Below, one piece after another: positions 1-8,361 of a stretch of 64,000 nucleotides of DNA. Below the pieces are notes generated by a model. The model was not told the DNA's origin and did not search any database. It was given only the letters and a program-made list of their open reading frames with translations. The stretch is taken from contig NZ_CP155449.1 of NCBI RefSeq assembly GCF_040518285.1, positions 2,728,001 to 2,792,000 of the forward strand, in the 5' to 3' direction. The DNA is from Knoellia sp. S7-12 (lineage in GTDB: Bacteria; Actinomycetota; Actinomycetes; Actinomycetales; Dermatophilaceae). Each line of letters opens with the position of its first letter. The stretch's first letter is position 1. A program made the position numbers and the translations under genes.

Positions 1-182
1 AGGCGCCGGATCTGACGATTTACTGGGGCGCGTATCTCGGTCTGCCACAACAGGTTCTGCGTCAGGGGCGCCTCGCGGACGTCATCGACGAGATCGTCGC
101 GGTGCGTGCTGCGCTGCGCCAGGAACAAGGCTGGGTGATGGACACCTATGCCCTCACTCCCCCGTCACCCGGCGACGCATAG
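1..182 (+). CDS. cobF: Probable CobF C-terminus (precorrin-6A synthase), 5' truncated
   Basis: The frame opens at base 3 and ends at TAG 180-182, so only the last 59 residues are present. The tail contains YWGAYLG and a GWVMDTY stretch, which I recall from the C-terminal end of precorrin-6A synthase (CobF), the enzyme that methylates C1 and removes the acetyl unit from precorrin-5. The call rests on this resemblance and on the adjoining cob cluster, which otherwise lacks cobF. The stop lies inside the 3' end of the convergent pterin dehydratase/VOC gene (18-bp overlap). An unrelated protein cannot be excluded from so short a piece. Confidence 0.6.
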   Translation, partial: APDLTIYWGAYLGLPQQVLRQGRLADVIDEIVAVRAALRQEQGWVMDTYALTPPSPGDA

Positions 183-854
183 GACTCCCGTGTTGCCGTC
201 CTGGTCGGCGATCACGGTGAGCGAGGGCGAGTTGCTGTCATCGACGACGACCCCACCCGCAGCCAGGGCGGCGGCGATGCGCTGCTCGGCCACCTCGCGC
301 GGCAGGTAGACCTCGACGTGGAACCGCTGACGAGGAGTGTCACCATCGCTGGCGTCCCCGAACCACAGGTTCGGCACCCGTCCGGTGGCGTCACGGATCT
401 CGTCGCTGGGCGACCCATGGCCCTGGGCCTCGGGGTTCCCGGTCAGCAGCGCGGCCCACACCGGGGCGATGGTCGCGGAGTTCGCTGTGTCGAGACCGAG
501 CTCGATCATGCTGACCGAGCCCGGGTCGGCCTCGACCTTGTGCTCCGCCGCAATCTCGGTGATCCGTCGCGCGAGATCGACGTCCTGCTGGGTGACCCAC
601 TGAAGGACGTGTTCAGTGCCCTCGTCGTCGCGGTAGATGGCGTCGTCGCTGACCAGTTTGAGATCGACGTATCCCTTGCCGATCGACACGATCGGGTGGT
701 GACCGAGCGCGTCACCCGCCTCGCCCACCGCGGCGACCAACCGTGCGCCGGCGCCGAAGTCGTTGACGACGTAGCGGGCATGCAGCCCCTGAGCCAGCTT
801 GCGCCAGTCAGTCAACGTGGCCTCGGCGATCTGTTCCCCCATCAGCATGTCCAT
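165..854 (-). CDS. Pterin-4a-carbinolamine dehydratase-like / VOC two-domain protein
   Basis: The 229-residue protein has two parts. Residues about 10-105 resemble 4a-hydroxytetrahydrobiopterin dehydratase (DCoH), with a GHHP motif near residue 51 that carries the catalytic histidines of that fold. Residues about 110-229 look like a glyoxalase/bleomycin-resistance (VOC) domain. Such fusions are familiar in actinobacteria but their substrate is unknown, and this one has no pterin-dependent hydroxylase beside it. The ATG at 854 lies 7 bases after TAGGTT (862-867), which fits a leaderless transcript and supports this start. It converges on the truncated gene at the window edge and appears to be unrelated to the cob genes. 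Confidence 0.8.
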   Translation of the reverse strand: MDMLMGEQIAEATLTDWRKLAQGLHARYVVNDFGAGARLVAAVGEAGDALGHHPIVSIGKGYVDLKLVSDDAIYRDDEGTEHVLQWVTQQDVDLARRITEIAAEHKVEADPGSVSMIELGLDTANSATIAPVWAALLTGNPEAQGHGSPSDEIRDATGRVPNLWFGDASDGDTPRQRFHVEVYLPREVAEQRIAAALAAGGVVVDDSNSPSLTVIADQDGNTGVLCVAG

Positions 855-920
855 GACTGGGAACCTATCGGTGATGCAGACGCGGCGCTCGGGTTCAACG
901 CTTCGCCGGCGCCCCTGCGC

Positions 921-2693
921 TCACGGTGCCGTCCGCGCCACCTCACGCCTGATGCGCAGTCCTTGGAGCACGAGCGAGGCCGCCAGGGCGGCACCCACGC
1001 CCTCGCCCGAACGCAGTCGGAGCGACAGGAGTGGCTCGAGGCCAAGCAGTGTGAGGACCTCGCCGTGGGCGCGTTCGCGGCTGCGCTGACCGGCGATGAG
1101 GTGCGCCTGCACGCTCGGGTCGATGGCCGCCGCGAGGACGCCCGGCAGCGAGCCGGCGAGGCCGTCGAGCACCACGGGCGCGCCCGCATTGGCAGCACCG
1201 AGCACAACGCCCGTGAGGACCGCGATCTCGGGCCCGCCGAGTCCGGCGAGGAGGTCGACCGGGTCGTCTCGCCAGGTGTCGGCCCTCGAGCTGAAGCGCT
1301 CGAGGGCCGACTCGACGACCGCCCGCTTGCGGTCGACGATGTCGGTGTCGGCCCCTGCACCGACACCGACGGCATCGCGCGGCGACAACCCCGTCACGAC
1401 ACAGGCGAGGGCAGCGGCCACCGTGGTGTTGCCGATGCCGACCTCCCCGAGGGCCACGATTCCAGATCGGGCAGCGCCCTGGCCCAGCCGCCGTCCGAGA
1501 TCGAGCAGTCGGTCGACGTCGGTGCGATGCAGCGCGTCCGAGCTCACGAGGTCTCCTCGTGGCTCGGCGGGGCGGGCGTCGATGGCACCCGGCACGGGAC
1601 CACAGCCCGCTGCGCCGGCATCGACGACGACGAGTTCGAGTCCCGCCGACCGCGCGCTCACGGCACCCATGGCGACTCCAGCGACGGCAGCCTCGAGGAC
1701 ATCGCGGGTGACTCGGTCCGGATAGGCGCTCACGCGAAGGGCGCTCACCGGGTGGCTCGCGCCAGCGAGGACGAGGGTTCCGCCGAGTGGCGTCTCGCCT
1801 CGACCGAGAGCCTCGACCCGACTCACGGCGCGGTCGAGCACCCCCAGCGACTCAGGGGGCGCAAGAAGGCCGTCTGCCTCATCGGTCGCCGACACGAGTG
1901 ACTGCTGAGGCAGGCGGTCGAGGTGGGAGGTCGGCGCCTCGACGTCGTCGTGCTCCCACCGGTCCTGCATGACGATGTCGTCGAGGGGCATCCGCTTCGA
2001 CCACGCTGCCCGCTCCAGGCCCGGCTTGGGTGGGCGTTCGTCGGGCCATCCGAGACACATCCAACCCATGGGGACGACGGCCTCGGGCAACTCGAGCAGG
2101 TCGGCCAGCTCGGCGGGGTCGAAGAGCGTCACCCAGCCCATGCCGAGCCCGCGCGCACGGGCAGCGAGCCACATGTTCTCGATCGCGCAGGCGCACGACC
2201 ACATGTCGGCGTCGGGGAAGGTCGCACGACCGAGGACGCCACTCGCGGGGGTGCGCCGGTCGCAGACGACGACGACGCCAACGGGCGCCTCCCGCAGACC
2301 CTCGAGCTTGAGGTCGAGCATTCTGGCGGCCCGGTCGTTGGTGAGCAGAGCGGCCTGGTCGAGGCGGGCCCGGTCGGCGAGATGGGCCGCCCGGTCGCGG
2401 ATCGCCGGGTCACGCACCACGATGAACCGCCACGGTTGAGAGTGGCCCACCGACGGCGCCTGATGACCGGCGCTGAGCACCTCAATGAGGAGTTCTTGTG
2501 CGACAGGGTCCGACCGGAAGCGTCGGATGTCGCGTCGACCGGCGATGACGCTGTCGAGGCTTACGACGACCTCAGGCGCGAAGGCCCAGCCCGACGGGTC
2601 GGCGCCGCGCTCCTGTGCGCTCGAGGCGTCACCGATGAGTGGCGTCGGACGTGGCCACGACGCGCTGTCGTGGTCCTGCTCGTGCTCGCTCAC
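921..2693 (-). CDS. bluB-cobT: BluB-CobT fusion: DMB synthase / DMB phosphoribosyltransferase
   Basis: The 590-residue protein joins two steps of lower-ligand assembly. Residues about 45-245 are BluB, the flavin-destroying nitroreductase-fold enzyme that makes 5,6-dimethylbenzimidazole from FMNH2 and O2; SVGHSQPWRF (81-90) is its flavin-binding motif. Residues about 275-590 are CobT, which transfers phosphoribose from nicotinate mononucleotide to that base; GEVGIGNTT (416-424) and the catalytic glutamate E564 in RSGEGVGAA are present. A linker of about 30 residues joins them. The GTG start overlaps the cobN stop in a GTGA, so both genes share the cobN riboswitch. BluB needs oxygen, matching the CobG-type pathway. 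The fusion should channel the base directly, which is inference. Confidence 0.93.
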   Translation of the reverse strand: MSEHEQDHDSASWPRPTPLIGDASSAQERGADPSGWAFAPEVVVSLDSVIAGRRDIRRFRSDPVAQELLIEVLSAGHQAPSVGHSQPWRFIVVRDPAIRDRAAHLADRARLDQAALLTNDRAARMLDLKLEGLREAPVGVVVVCDRRTPASGVLGRATFPDADMWSCACAIENMWLAARARGLGMGWVTLFDPAELADLLELPEAVVPMGWMCLGWPDERPPKPGLERAAWSKRMPLDDIVMQDRWEHDDVEAPTSHLDRLPQQSLVSATDEADGLLAPPESLGVLDRAVSRVEALGRGETPLGGTLVLAGASHPVSALRVSAYPDRVTRDVLEAAVAGVAMGAVSARSAGLELVVVDAGAAGCGPVPGAIDARPAEPRGDLVSSDALHRTDVDRLLDLGRRLGQGAARSGIVALGEVGIGNTTVAAALACVVTGLSPRDAVGVGAGADTDIVDRKRAVVESALERFSSRADTWRDDPVDLLAGLGGPEIAVLTGVVLGAANAGAPVVLDGLAGSLPGVLAAAIDPSVQAHLIAGQRSRERAHGEVLTLLGLEPLLSLRLRSGEGVGAALAASLVLQGLRIRREVARTAP

Positions 2694-5600
2694 TCCTCGA
2701 GATCACCTTCGACGTCGAGATAGACCTGACGCATCTGGTCCATGACTTCCGGGTCCGGCTCCTCCCAGAGTCCGCGATCGGCGGCCTCGGACAGCTTCTC
2801 GACGATGCCGCGCAGGGCCCACGGGTTGGCGTGGCGCATGAAGTCCTGATTGGTCTTGTCGAGGACATAGTCGTGTGCAATCCGGTCATACATCCAGTCG
2901 GGGACGACGCCTGCGGTCGCGTCGAACCCGAAGAGGTAGTCGACCGTAGCGGCGAGCTCGAACGCACCCTTGTAGCCGTGACGCTGCATGGCAGCCATCC
3001 ATCGCGGGTTGACCACGCGGGCGCGGAAGATCCGGTTCGTCTCTTCCTGCAGGGTGCGGGTGCGAATGCTCGACGGAGTCGTGGAGTCACCGACGTAGGC
3101 CTTCGGATCCGTGCCCGTCAAGGCACGGACCGTCGCGACCATGCCGCCGTGGTACTGGAAGTAGTCGTCGGAGTCGAGGATGTCGGACTCGGTGTTGTCG
3201 ATGTTCTTGGCCGCGACCTGGATGCGCGTGTAGTTGCGCTCCATGTCGTCACGGGCCGGCGCGCCATCGAGGTCACGGCCATAAGCGAACCCGCCCCAGG
3301 CGGTGTAGACCTCGGCGAGGTCCTTGTCGTCGCGCCAGGTGCCGGACTCGACGACCTGGAGTATGCCGGCGCCATAGGATCCGGGTTTGGAACCGAAGAC
3401 CCGTGTGCGAGAACGACGTTCGTCACCATGCGACTCGATGTCCGCCGCGGCGTGCGCCTTGGGGTAGTTCTGGTCGAGCGGCTCGTCGAGTCCGACGACC
3501 AGAGCAACGGCGTCATCGATGAGGTTGATGACGTGTGGGAACGCGTCGCGGAAGAAGCCGGAGATCCGCACGGTGACGTCGATGCGCGGTCGTCCCAGCT
3601 CGGCCAGCGAGATGACCTCGAGGCCGGTGACGCGGCGGGACTGCTCATCCCACACCGGGCTCACACCGAGGAAGGCGAGGATCTCGCCGATGTCGTCACC
3701 GGAGGTGCGCATCGCCGAGGTGCCCCAGGCCGAGAGCCCGACGGAACGAGGCAGTTCACCCTCCTCGTCCCGGTAGCGCTGCAGCAGCGAGTCGGCCATC
3801 GCCACACCGGTCTCGTAGGCGAGCCGCGACGGGATCGCCTTGGGGTCGACCGAGTAGAAGTTGCGGCCAGTTGGCAGCACGTTGACCAAGCCGCGCAGGG
3901 GCGAGCCCGAAGGACCCGCCGGGACGTAGCCACCGTCGAGGGCGTGCAACACCATCGGGATCTCACCGGTCGTGCCGGCCAGCCGCGGGACGACCTCGTC
4001 GCACGCGAAGGTCAGCGAGGCCTGGACACCCGGGTGGGCCCGGCCGAGCTCGGCCATGACGACCTCGGGCACCGCGGCCCTGTCCCAGCCACGCTTGGAC
4101 AGGGCGGTCACGAGGTTGCGCGCTGTCTCTTCCGCAGCATCCGTGTCGCTCATCGACGCGTCGGTGTCGCTGAGCCCCAGGGCCGTTCGCAGACCCGGGA
4201 TTCCGTCCTGCTGCCCACCGAAGACCTGACCGGCACGCAGGATCGCGAGGACAAGGTTGTCCAGCCCGTCCCCCGACGGTGCCTCGCCGAGGACGTGGAG
4301 CCCGTCGCGGATCTGGACGTCCTTGACGGCACAGAGCCAGTAGTCGATCTCGCCGACCAGCTTGTCGAAGCCGGTCTCGTCGGGGCGCTCGGTCAGGCCG
4401 AGGTCCTGGTCGAGCTTCGCGGCCTGGAGCAGGGTCCAGATCTCACCCTGGAGGGCCGGTGCCTTGGCGGGGTCCATCGCGGCGACGTTGCCGTACTCGT
4501 CGAGGAGCTGCTCGAGCCGGGCGATGTCGCCATAGGACTCGGCTCGCGCCATCGGCGGCACGAGGTGGTCAACGATCGTGGCGTGCGCCCGGCGCTTGGC
4601 CTGCGTGCCCTCCCCCGGGTCATTGACGAGGAACGGATAGATGAGCGGCACCGAACCCAGCGCCGCGTCGCTCCCGCATCCTGCCGACAGAGCGAGGTTC
4701 TTGCCCGGCAGCCACTCGAGGTTGCCGTGCTTGCCCATGTGGACGACGGCGTGCGCGCCGAACTCCTCCTCGATCCACCGGTAGGTCGCGATGTAGTGGT
4801 GGGTCGGCGCGAGATCGGGGTCGTGATAGATCGCGATGGGGTTCTCCCCGAAGCCGCGTGGCGGTTGCACAAGCAGCACGATATTGCCGGATTGCAGTGC
4901 GGCAGAAACGATTTCGGGCCCGCCATCACCCGAGTGGTCGACGAAGAGCTCACCCGGAGCCTCGCCCCACGCCTGCGTCATCCCGTCGCGAAGGTCAGCC
5001 GGAAGCGAAGCGAACCACCCGGCATACCGGCTGCTTGGAATGCGCACGTGGTGCTCGGTGAGCTGACCGTCGGTCAGCCATTCGGGGTCCTGGCCGCCTG
5101 CCGCGATGAGGGCGTGGACGAGGGCGTTGCCTGCCGTGGTGTCGAGGGCCTCGCCGTCACGCGCCTCCACGTCGTCAAGGCCGGGTATGCCGCCTCGCTC
5201 GCCCAGGTCGTAGCCCGCGTCGCGCATCGCGCGCAGCAGCCGGATCGTCGAGACGGGGGTGTCGAGGCCGACTGCGTTGCCAATGCGGGAGTGCTTGGTC
5301 GGGTAGGCCGACAGCAGGATGGCGATCTTGCGCTCGGCCGGCGGGGTGTGGCGCAGACGCGCATGACCCACGGCGATGCCGGCGACGCGGGCGCAACGTT
5401 CGGGGTCTGCGACGTAGTGCGGCAGACCGTCGCTGTCGGTCTCCTTGAACGAGAACGCCACCGTGATGATCCGGCCATCGAACTCGGGCACCGCGACCTG
5501 CGTCGCGACGTCGAGAGGAGTCATGCCCTCGTCGGACTGGGCCCACTCCTCGCGACTCCACGTGAGGCACAGGCCCTGGAGGATCGGGACGTCTAGAGCG

Positions 5601-6313
5601 GCCAGAGCCTTGACGTTCCAGGAGTCGTCGTCCTCACCAGCGGATGCGGTGGCGGGGCGGGTGCCACCTGCCGCCAGGACCGTGGTGACGATCGCGTCGT
5701 AGGTGCCGAGGTGCTCGAGAAGGTCATCGGGGGCGTCACGCAACGACGTGGCAAAGACCGGGACGCCCACTCCCCCGGCGGCGTCGACGGCGTCGGCCAG
5801 GGCGTGGGCGAAGTCGGTGTTCCCGGCCGCCTGCTGGGCGCGGTAGAAGAGGATCGCGACGCGCGGACCATCGGTGTTGGCGGGGCGCTCGAGGGTCCCC
5901 CACTTGGGCAGCTCGATCGGCGCGTCGAAGGTGTCGCCGCTGAGCAGCAGGGTGTCCGAGAGGAACGCGTGGAGTTCGCGGAGGTTGTCCGCGCCACCCT
6001 GCGCGAGATAGCGGTGGGCTTCGTGGACGACGCCCGCGGGGGCGTTCGACTCGGCCATGAGGGCCGCGTTGGGTGCCTGCTCCCCGCCGAGGACGACGAG
6101 TGGGACGCCGGTGTCGCGGATCCGGGCAAAACCCGAGCAGAGGTCTTGGGGCGAGCCGAGGATGCGGGCCACGACGATGTCGGCACCCTCGATCGCGGCG
6201 GCCATATCAGTGTGGGTCGGGCGGCTGGGGTTGGCCCAGACGTAGTCCGCGCCACTCGATCGGGCGCAGACGAGGTCGGTGTCGGACGTCGACAGCAGGG
6301 CGATGCGGGGCAT
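2690..6313 (-). CDS. cobN: Cobaltochelatase large subunit CobN
   Basis: The 1207-residue protein is of the usual CobN length and belongs to the CobN/magnesium chelatase H family, which inserts Co2+ into hydrogenobyrinic acid a,c-diamide with ATP hydrolysed by partner AAA+ subunits. The conserved HMGKHGNLEWLPGK block lies in the middle, and a GTSAMRTSGDD stretch follows. An in-frame start 32 codons upstream exists, but the ATG at 6313 follows AAGGAG by 11 bases and gives the normal N-terminus MPRIALLSTSDTD. A B12 riboswitch precedes it. The likely ATPase partner is the AAA+/VWA protein at 12062-14137, because no separate proteobacterial-type CobS/CobT chelatase subunits are seen. Confidence 0.95.
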   Translation of the reverse strand: MPRIALLSTSDTDLVCARSSGADYVWANPSRPTHTDMAAAIEGADIVVARILGSPQDLCSGFARIRDTGVPLVVLGGEQAPNAALMAESNAPAGVVHEAHRYLAQGGADNLRELHAFLSDTLLLSGDTFDAPIELPKWGTLERPANTDGPRVAILFYRAQQAAGNTDFAHALADAVDAAGGVGVPVFATSLRDAPDDLLEHLGTYDAIVTTVLAAGGTRPATASAGEDDDSWNVKALAALDVPILQGLCLTWSREEWAQSDEGMTPLDVATQVAVPEFDGRIITVAFSFKETDSDGLPHYVADPERCARVAGIAVGHARLRHTPPAERKIAILLSAYPTKHSRIGNAVGLDTPVSTIRLLRAMRDAGYDLGERGGIPGLDDVEARDGEALDTTAGNALVHALIAAGGQDPEWLTDGQLTEHHVRIPSSRYAGWFASLPADLRDGMTQAWGEAPGELFVDHSGDGGPEIVSAALQSGNIVLLVQPPRGFGENPIAIYHDPDLAPTHHYIATYRWIEEEFGAHAVVHMGKHGNLEWLPGKNLALSAGCGSDAALGSVPLIYPFLVNDPGEGTQAKRRAHATIVDHLVPPMARAESYGDIARLEQLLDEYGNVAAMDPAKAPALQGEIWTLLQAAKLDQDLGLTERPDETGFDKLVGEIDYWLCAVKDVQIRDGLHVLGEAPSGDGLDNLVLAILRAGQVFGGQQDGIPGLRTALGLSDTDASMSDTDAAEETARNLVTALSKRGWDRAAVPEVVMAELGRAHPGVQASLTFACDEVVPRLAGTTGEIPMVLHALDGGYVPAGPSGSPLRGLVNVLPTGRNFYSVDPKAIPSRLAYETGVAMADSLLQRYRDEEGELPRSVGLSAWGTSAMRTSGDDIGEILAFLGVSPVWDEQSRRVTGLEVISLAELGRPRIDVTVRISGFFRDAFPHVINLIDDAVALVVGLDEPLDQNYPKAHAAADIESHGDERRSRTRVFGSKPGSYGAGILQVVESGTWRDDKDLAEVYTAWGGFAYGRDLDGAPARDDMERNYTRIQVAAKNIDNTESDILDSDDYFQYHGGMVATVRALTGTDPKAYVGDSTTPSSIRTRTLQEETNRIFRARVVNPRWMAAMQRHGYKGAFELAATVDYLFGFDATAGVVPDWMYDRIAHDYVLDKTNQDFMRHANPWALRGIVEKLSEAADRGLWEEPDPEVMDQMRQVYLDVEGDLEE

Positions 6314-6354
6314 GGGCCGTGAGGCTCCTTCCGGGGTTTCCTCGCCCCGTGACG

Positions 6355-6383
6355 GCTGGACCCGACGGTTCCGTCGGGCCAGC
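6355..6383 (-). promoter_or_regulatory. Expression-platform hairpin of the cobN riboswitch
   Basis: A 13-bp stem with one bulged base and a two-base loop lies between the B12 aptamer and the cobN ribosome-binding site. It has no U-tract, so it could act as an actinobacterial terminator stem or help hide the AAGGAG site; which one cannot be told from sequence. Confidence 0.6.
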
Positions 6384-6480
6384 TGCGACGACGTTCCTGA
6401 CTCGCCCACACCCTGAGGTGGGGGTTCACAGTGGCGGGACCGTCCCGGAGTTGCACCGGGTTCCGTCGACTCGCAGCCGT
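6384..6480 (-). promoter_or_regulatory. Cobalamin riboswitch upstream of cobN
   Basis: Read on the minus strand, the region contains the consensus aptamer blocks GGAACCCGGTGCAACTCCGG, then GGTCCCGCCACTGTGA, then a B12-box-like GCGAGTCAGGAACGTCG. Flanking CTGCGA and TCGCAG segments can close the outer stem. The aptamer binds adenosylcobalamin and normally shuts off expression, so cobN and bluB-cobT should be repressed when B12 is plentiful. Confidence 0.92.
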
Positions 6481-6545
6481 GAGGCAGCGTAACTGCCCGG
6501 AAGCCTCAGGTTGTTCACCCGGGTAGGTGAGACAGGAAAGGTGGA

Positions 6546-6573
6546 TTGCTCAGTCGGTTGCGCCGCGTACTCT
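6546..6573 (+). promoter_or_regulatory. Putative leaderless promoter of cobG
   Basis: TTGCTC (6546-6551), a 16-base spacer and TACTCT (6568-6573) stand 7 bases before the GTG start of cobG. This spacing would place the transcription start on the start codon itself. No Shine-Dalgarno sequence is visible between them. Confidence 0.5.
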
Positions 6574-6580
6574 GACCGCC

Positions 6581-7693
6581 GTGTCCGATCGCTCACCCCT
6601 CGACCGCTGCCCGGGGCTGCTGCGCCCGTTCGTCGCGGACGACGGTGCGCTCGTGCGACTGCGTATGCCGGGTGGTCGCGTTGCGACCTCGGTGCTGCAC
6701 GACGTGGTCGAGATCGCAGGCGCGCACGGCGCACCCGTGATGCAACTGACCTCGCGTGGCAACCTGCAGGTGAGGGCACTGCCGGATCCCCTGCCGCTCC
6801 AGCTCATCGAGGCGGTGGAGGCCACCGGGCTGCTGCCGTCGGCTTCACACGAGCGAGTGCGCAACATCCTCGCCGCCCCGTTGGCGTCCGACCTCGACGG
6901 GCTCGTCGCAGCGTTCGACCAGGCGTTGTGCGCCGAACCGCGACTTGCTCACCTGCCGGGGCGCTTCCTCTTCGCGTTCTCGGACGCCAGCGGCTCAGTG
7001 CTCTCGGAGCGGTGGGACGTGGCGTATCAACGGGAATCGCCGACCTCCGGCACCCTGCTCGTGGGGCAGTCGGGACGGGAGGTGCATCCCGATGACGCCG
7101 TGACGGCGATGATCGGCGTCGCGCTGCGTTTCGTCGAGACGGCACCGGACGGTGCCTGGAACGTGCGCGACCTGCCTGTCACCTCGCCCGTGTTCGACGG
7201 GCACACCCCCGACCTGTTGCCCGTGGTCGCTCCGCCCCTGCTGCCGGGCGTTGTTGGAGCCGACGTGGTGGCTGGGGTGCCGCTGGGAATGCTCACCGCG
7301 GAGCAGGTCGCCGCGCTGGCTTCGGTCGCTGACGAGGTCGTGCTCACGCCGTGGCGTTCGGTCGTCGTTCCGGGCGGCGCGGCCCACCTGGACATGTTGC
7401 TGCGGGCGGGGCTGGTGACTGAGCCGGATGGGCCGTGGGCCAGACTCTCTGCCTGTGTCGGCGCCCCGTCGTGCCGACGCACGGCGGTCCCCACCCTCGA
7501 CCTCGCGCGATCCGCAGCCGAGTCGGTGGCATCCCGACGATTGACGGCCACACAGGACGTGCACGTTGTCGGGTGCGAACGGCGGTGTGGCACAGGAGTA
7601 TCCGACAGGGTTCTCGTTGCACCGCTAACCGTCGACGATGTGGTCTCCGCTTTGACCAGCACAACCACCGCAGCCATTCGAGGAGAGCAGTGA
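6581..7693 (+). CDS. cobG: Precorrin-3B synthase CobG
   Basis: The 370-residue protein belongs to the nitrite/sulfite reductase half-domain family and performs the oxygen-dependent hydroxylation and lactone formation that turn precorrin-3A into precorrin-3B. It is the marker of the aerobic pathway. Four cysteines arranged C-x5-C (292, 298) and C-x3-C (332, 336) should hold a [4Fe-4S] cluster. The GTG at 6581 was chosen over an upstream ATG at 6527 because it gives the family-type N-terminus and sits 7 bases after a -10 box. The stop overlaps the cobH start by 4 bases, so cobG, cobH and cobIJ form one operon divergent from cobN. Confidence 0.9.
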   Translation: MSDRSPLDRCPGLLRPFVADDGALVRLRMPGGRVATSVLHDVVEIAGAHGAPVMQLTSRGNLQVRALPDPLPLQLIEAVEATGLLPSASHERVRNILAAPLASDLDGLVAAFDQALCAEPRLAHLPGRFLFAFSDASGSVLSERWDVAYQRESPTSGTLLVGQSGREVHPDDAVTAMIGVALRFVETAPDGAWNVRDLPVTSPVFDGHTPDLLPVVAPPLLPGVVGADVVAGVPLGMLTAEQVAALASVADEVVLTPWRSVVVPGGAAHLDMLLRAGLVTEPDGPWARLSACVGAPSCRRTAVPTLDLARSAAESVASRRLTATQDVHVVGCERRCGTGVSDRVLVAPLTVDDVVSALTSTTTAAIRGEQ

Positions 7694-8361
7694 GCGAGCC
7701 CGCAGCGCCCACCCGTCGCTACGACTACGTCACCGACGGCCAGGAGATCTATCGACGCTCGTTCGCGATGATCCGCGCCGAGAGCGACCTGTCGTCACTG
7801 TCGAGCGACCTCCACGCCGTGGCGACGCGGATCATCCACGCGTCGGGCGATGTCGAGATCACGAGCCAGATTGCCGCTCACGCCGATGTCGTCCGCGCCG
7901 CTCGCACCGCGCTCACGGCCGGCGCCCCGATCATCACCGACTCGCAGATGCTCGCCTCGGGCGTGACCCGTCGCCGCCTCCCCGCCGACAACGAGGTCAT
8001 CTGCACACTGCGCGACGAGCAGGTGCCCGGGCTGGCTGCTGCCTGGGACACGACGCGGGCCGCCGCGGCGGTCTCTCTCTGGGGTGACCGACTCGAGGGT
8101 GCGGTCGTCGCGATCGGCAATGCCCCCACCGCGTTGTTCCACCTGCTCGAAGTGATCCTCGACGGCGGGCCGCGCCCCGCCGCCATCGTCGGCCTGCCGG
8201 TCGGCTTCGTGGGCTCGGCGGAGTCCAAGGTCGCCCTCGCCGAGCACGTGCTGCCCGACGGCAGCCAGGTGCCGTGGCTCGTCGCCCACGGCCGACGCGG
8301 CGGATCCGCCATGGCCGCGGCTGCCCTCAATGCCCTCTCCACCGAGGACGAGCTCGCATGA
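7690..8361 (+). CDS. cobH: Precorrin-8X methylmutase CobH
   Basis: The 223-residue protein moves the C11 methyl group of precorrin-8X to C12, giving hydrogenobyrinic acid. The RIIHASGD segment carries the catalytic histidine of the family, and the C-terminal region has the conserved GLPVGFVGSAESK block. The GTG start at 7690 follows AGGAG by 5 bases and overlaps the cobG stop (GTGA). The longer open frame upstream is antisense or out-of-frame noise. Its own stop overlaps the cobIJ start (ATGA), so translation of the three genes is probably coupled. Confidence 0.95.
   Translation: MSEPAAPTRRYDYVTDGQEIYRRSFAMIRAESDLSSLSSDLHAVATRIIHASGDVEITSQIAAHADVVRAARTALTAGAPIITDSQMLASGVTRRRLPADNEVICTLRDEQVPGLAAAWDTTRAAAAVSLWGDRLEGAVVAIGNAPTALFHLLEVILDGGPRPAAIVGLPVGFVGSAESKVALAEHVLPDGSQVPWLVAHGRRGGSAMAAAALNALSTEDELA

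Noticed and set aside
318..1901. Open frame of more than 500 codons on the plus strand opposite the dehydratase/VOC and bluB-cobT genes
   Set aside because: It crosses the ends of two well-supported minus-strand genes, has no domain, and is an antisense shadow.
2639..5596. Very long open frame on the plus strand opposite cobN
   Set aside because: High G+C coding DNA leaves long open frames on the opposite strand. The amino-acid makeup is noise-like and cobN is unmistakable on the minus strand.
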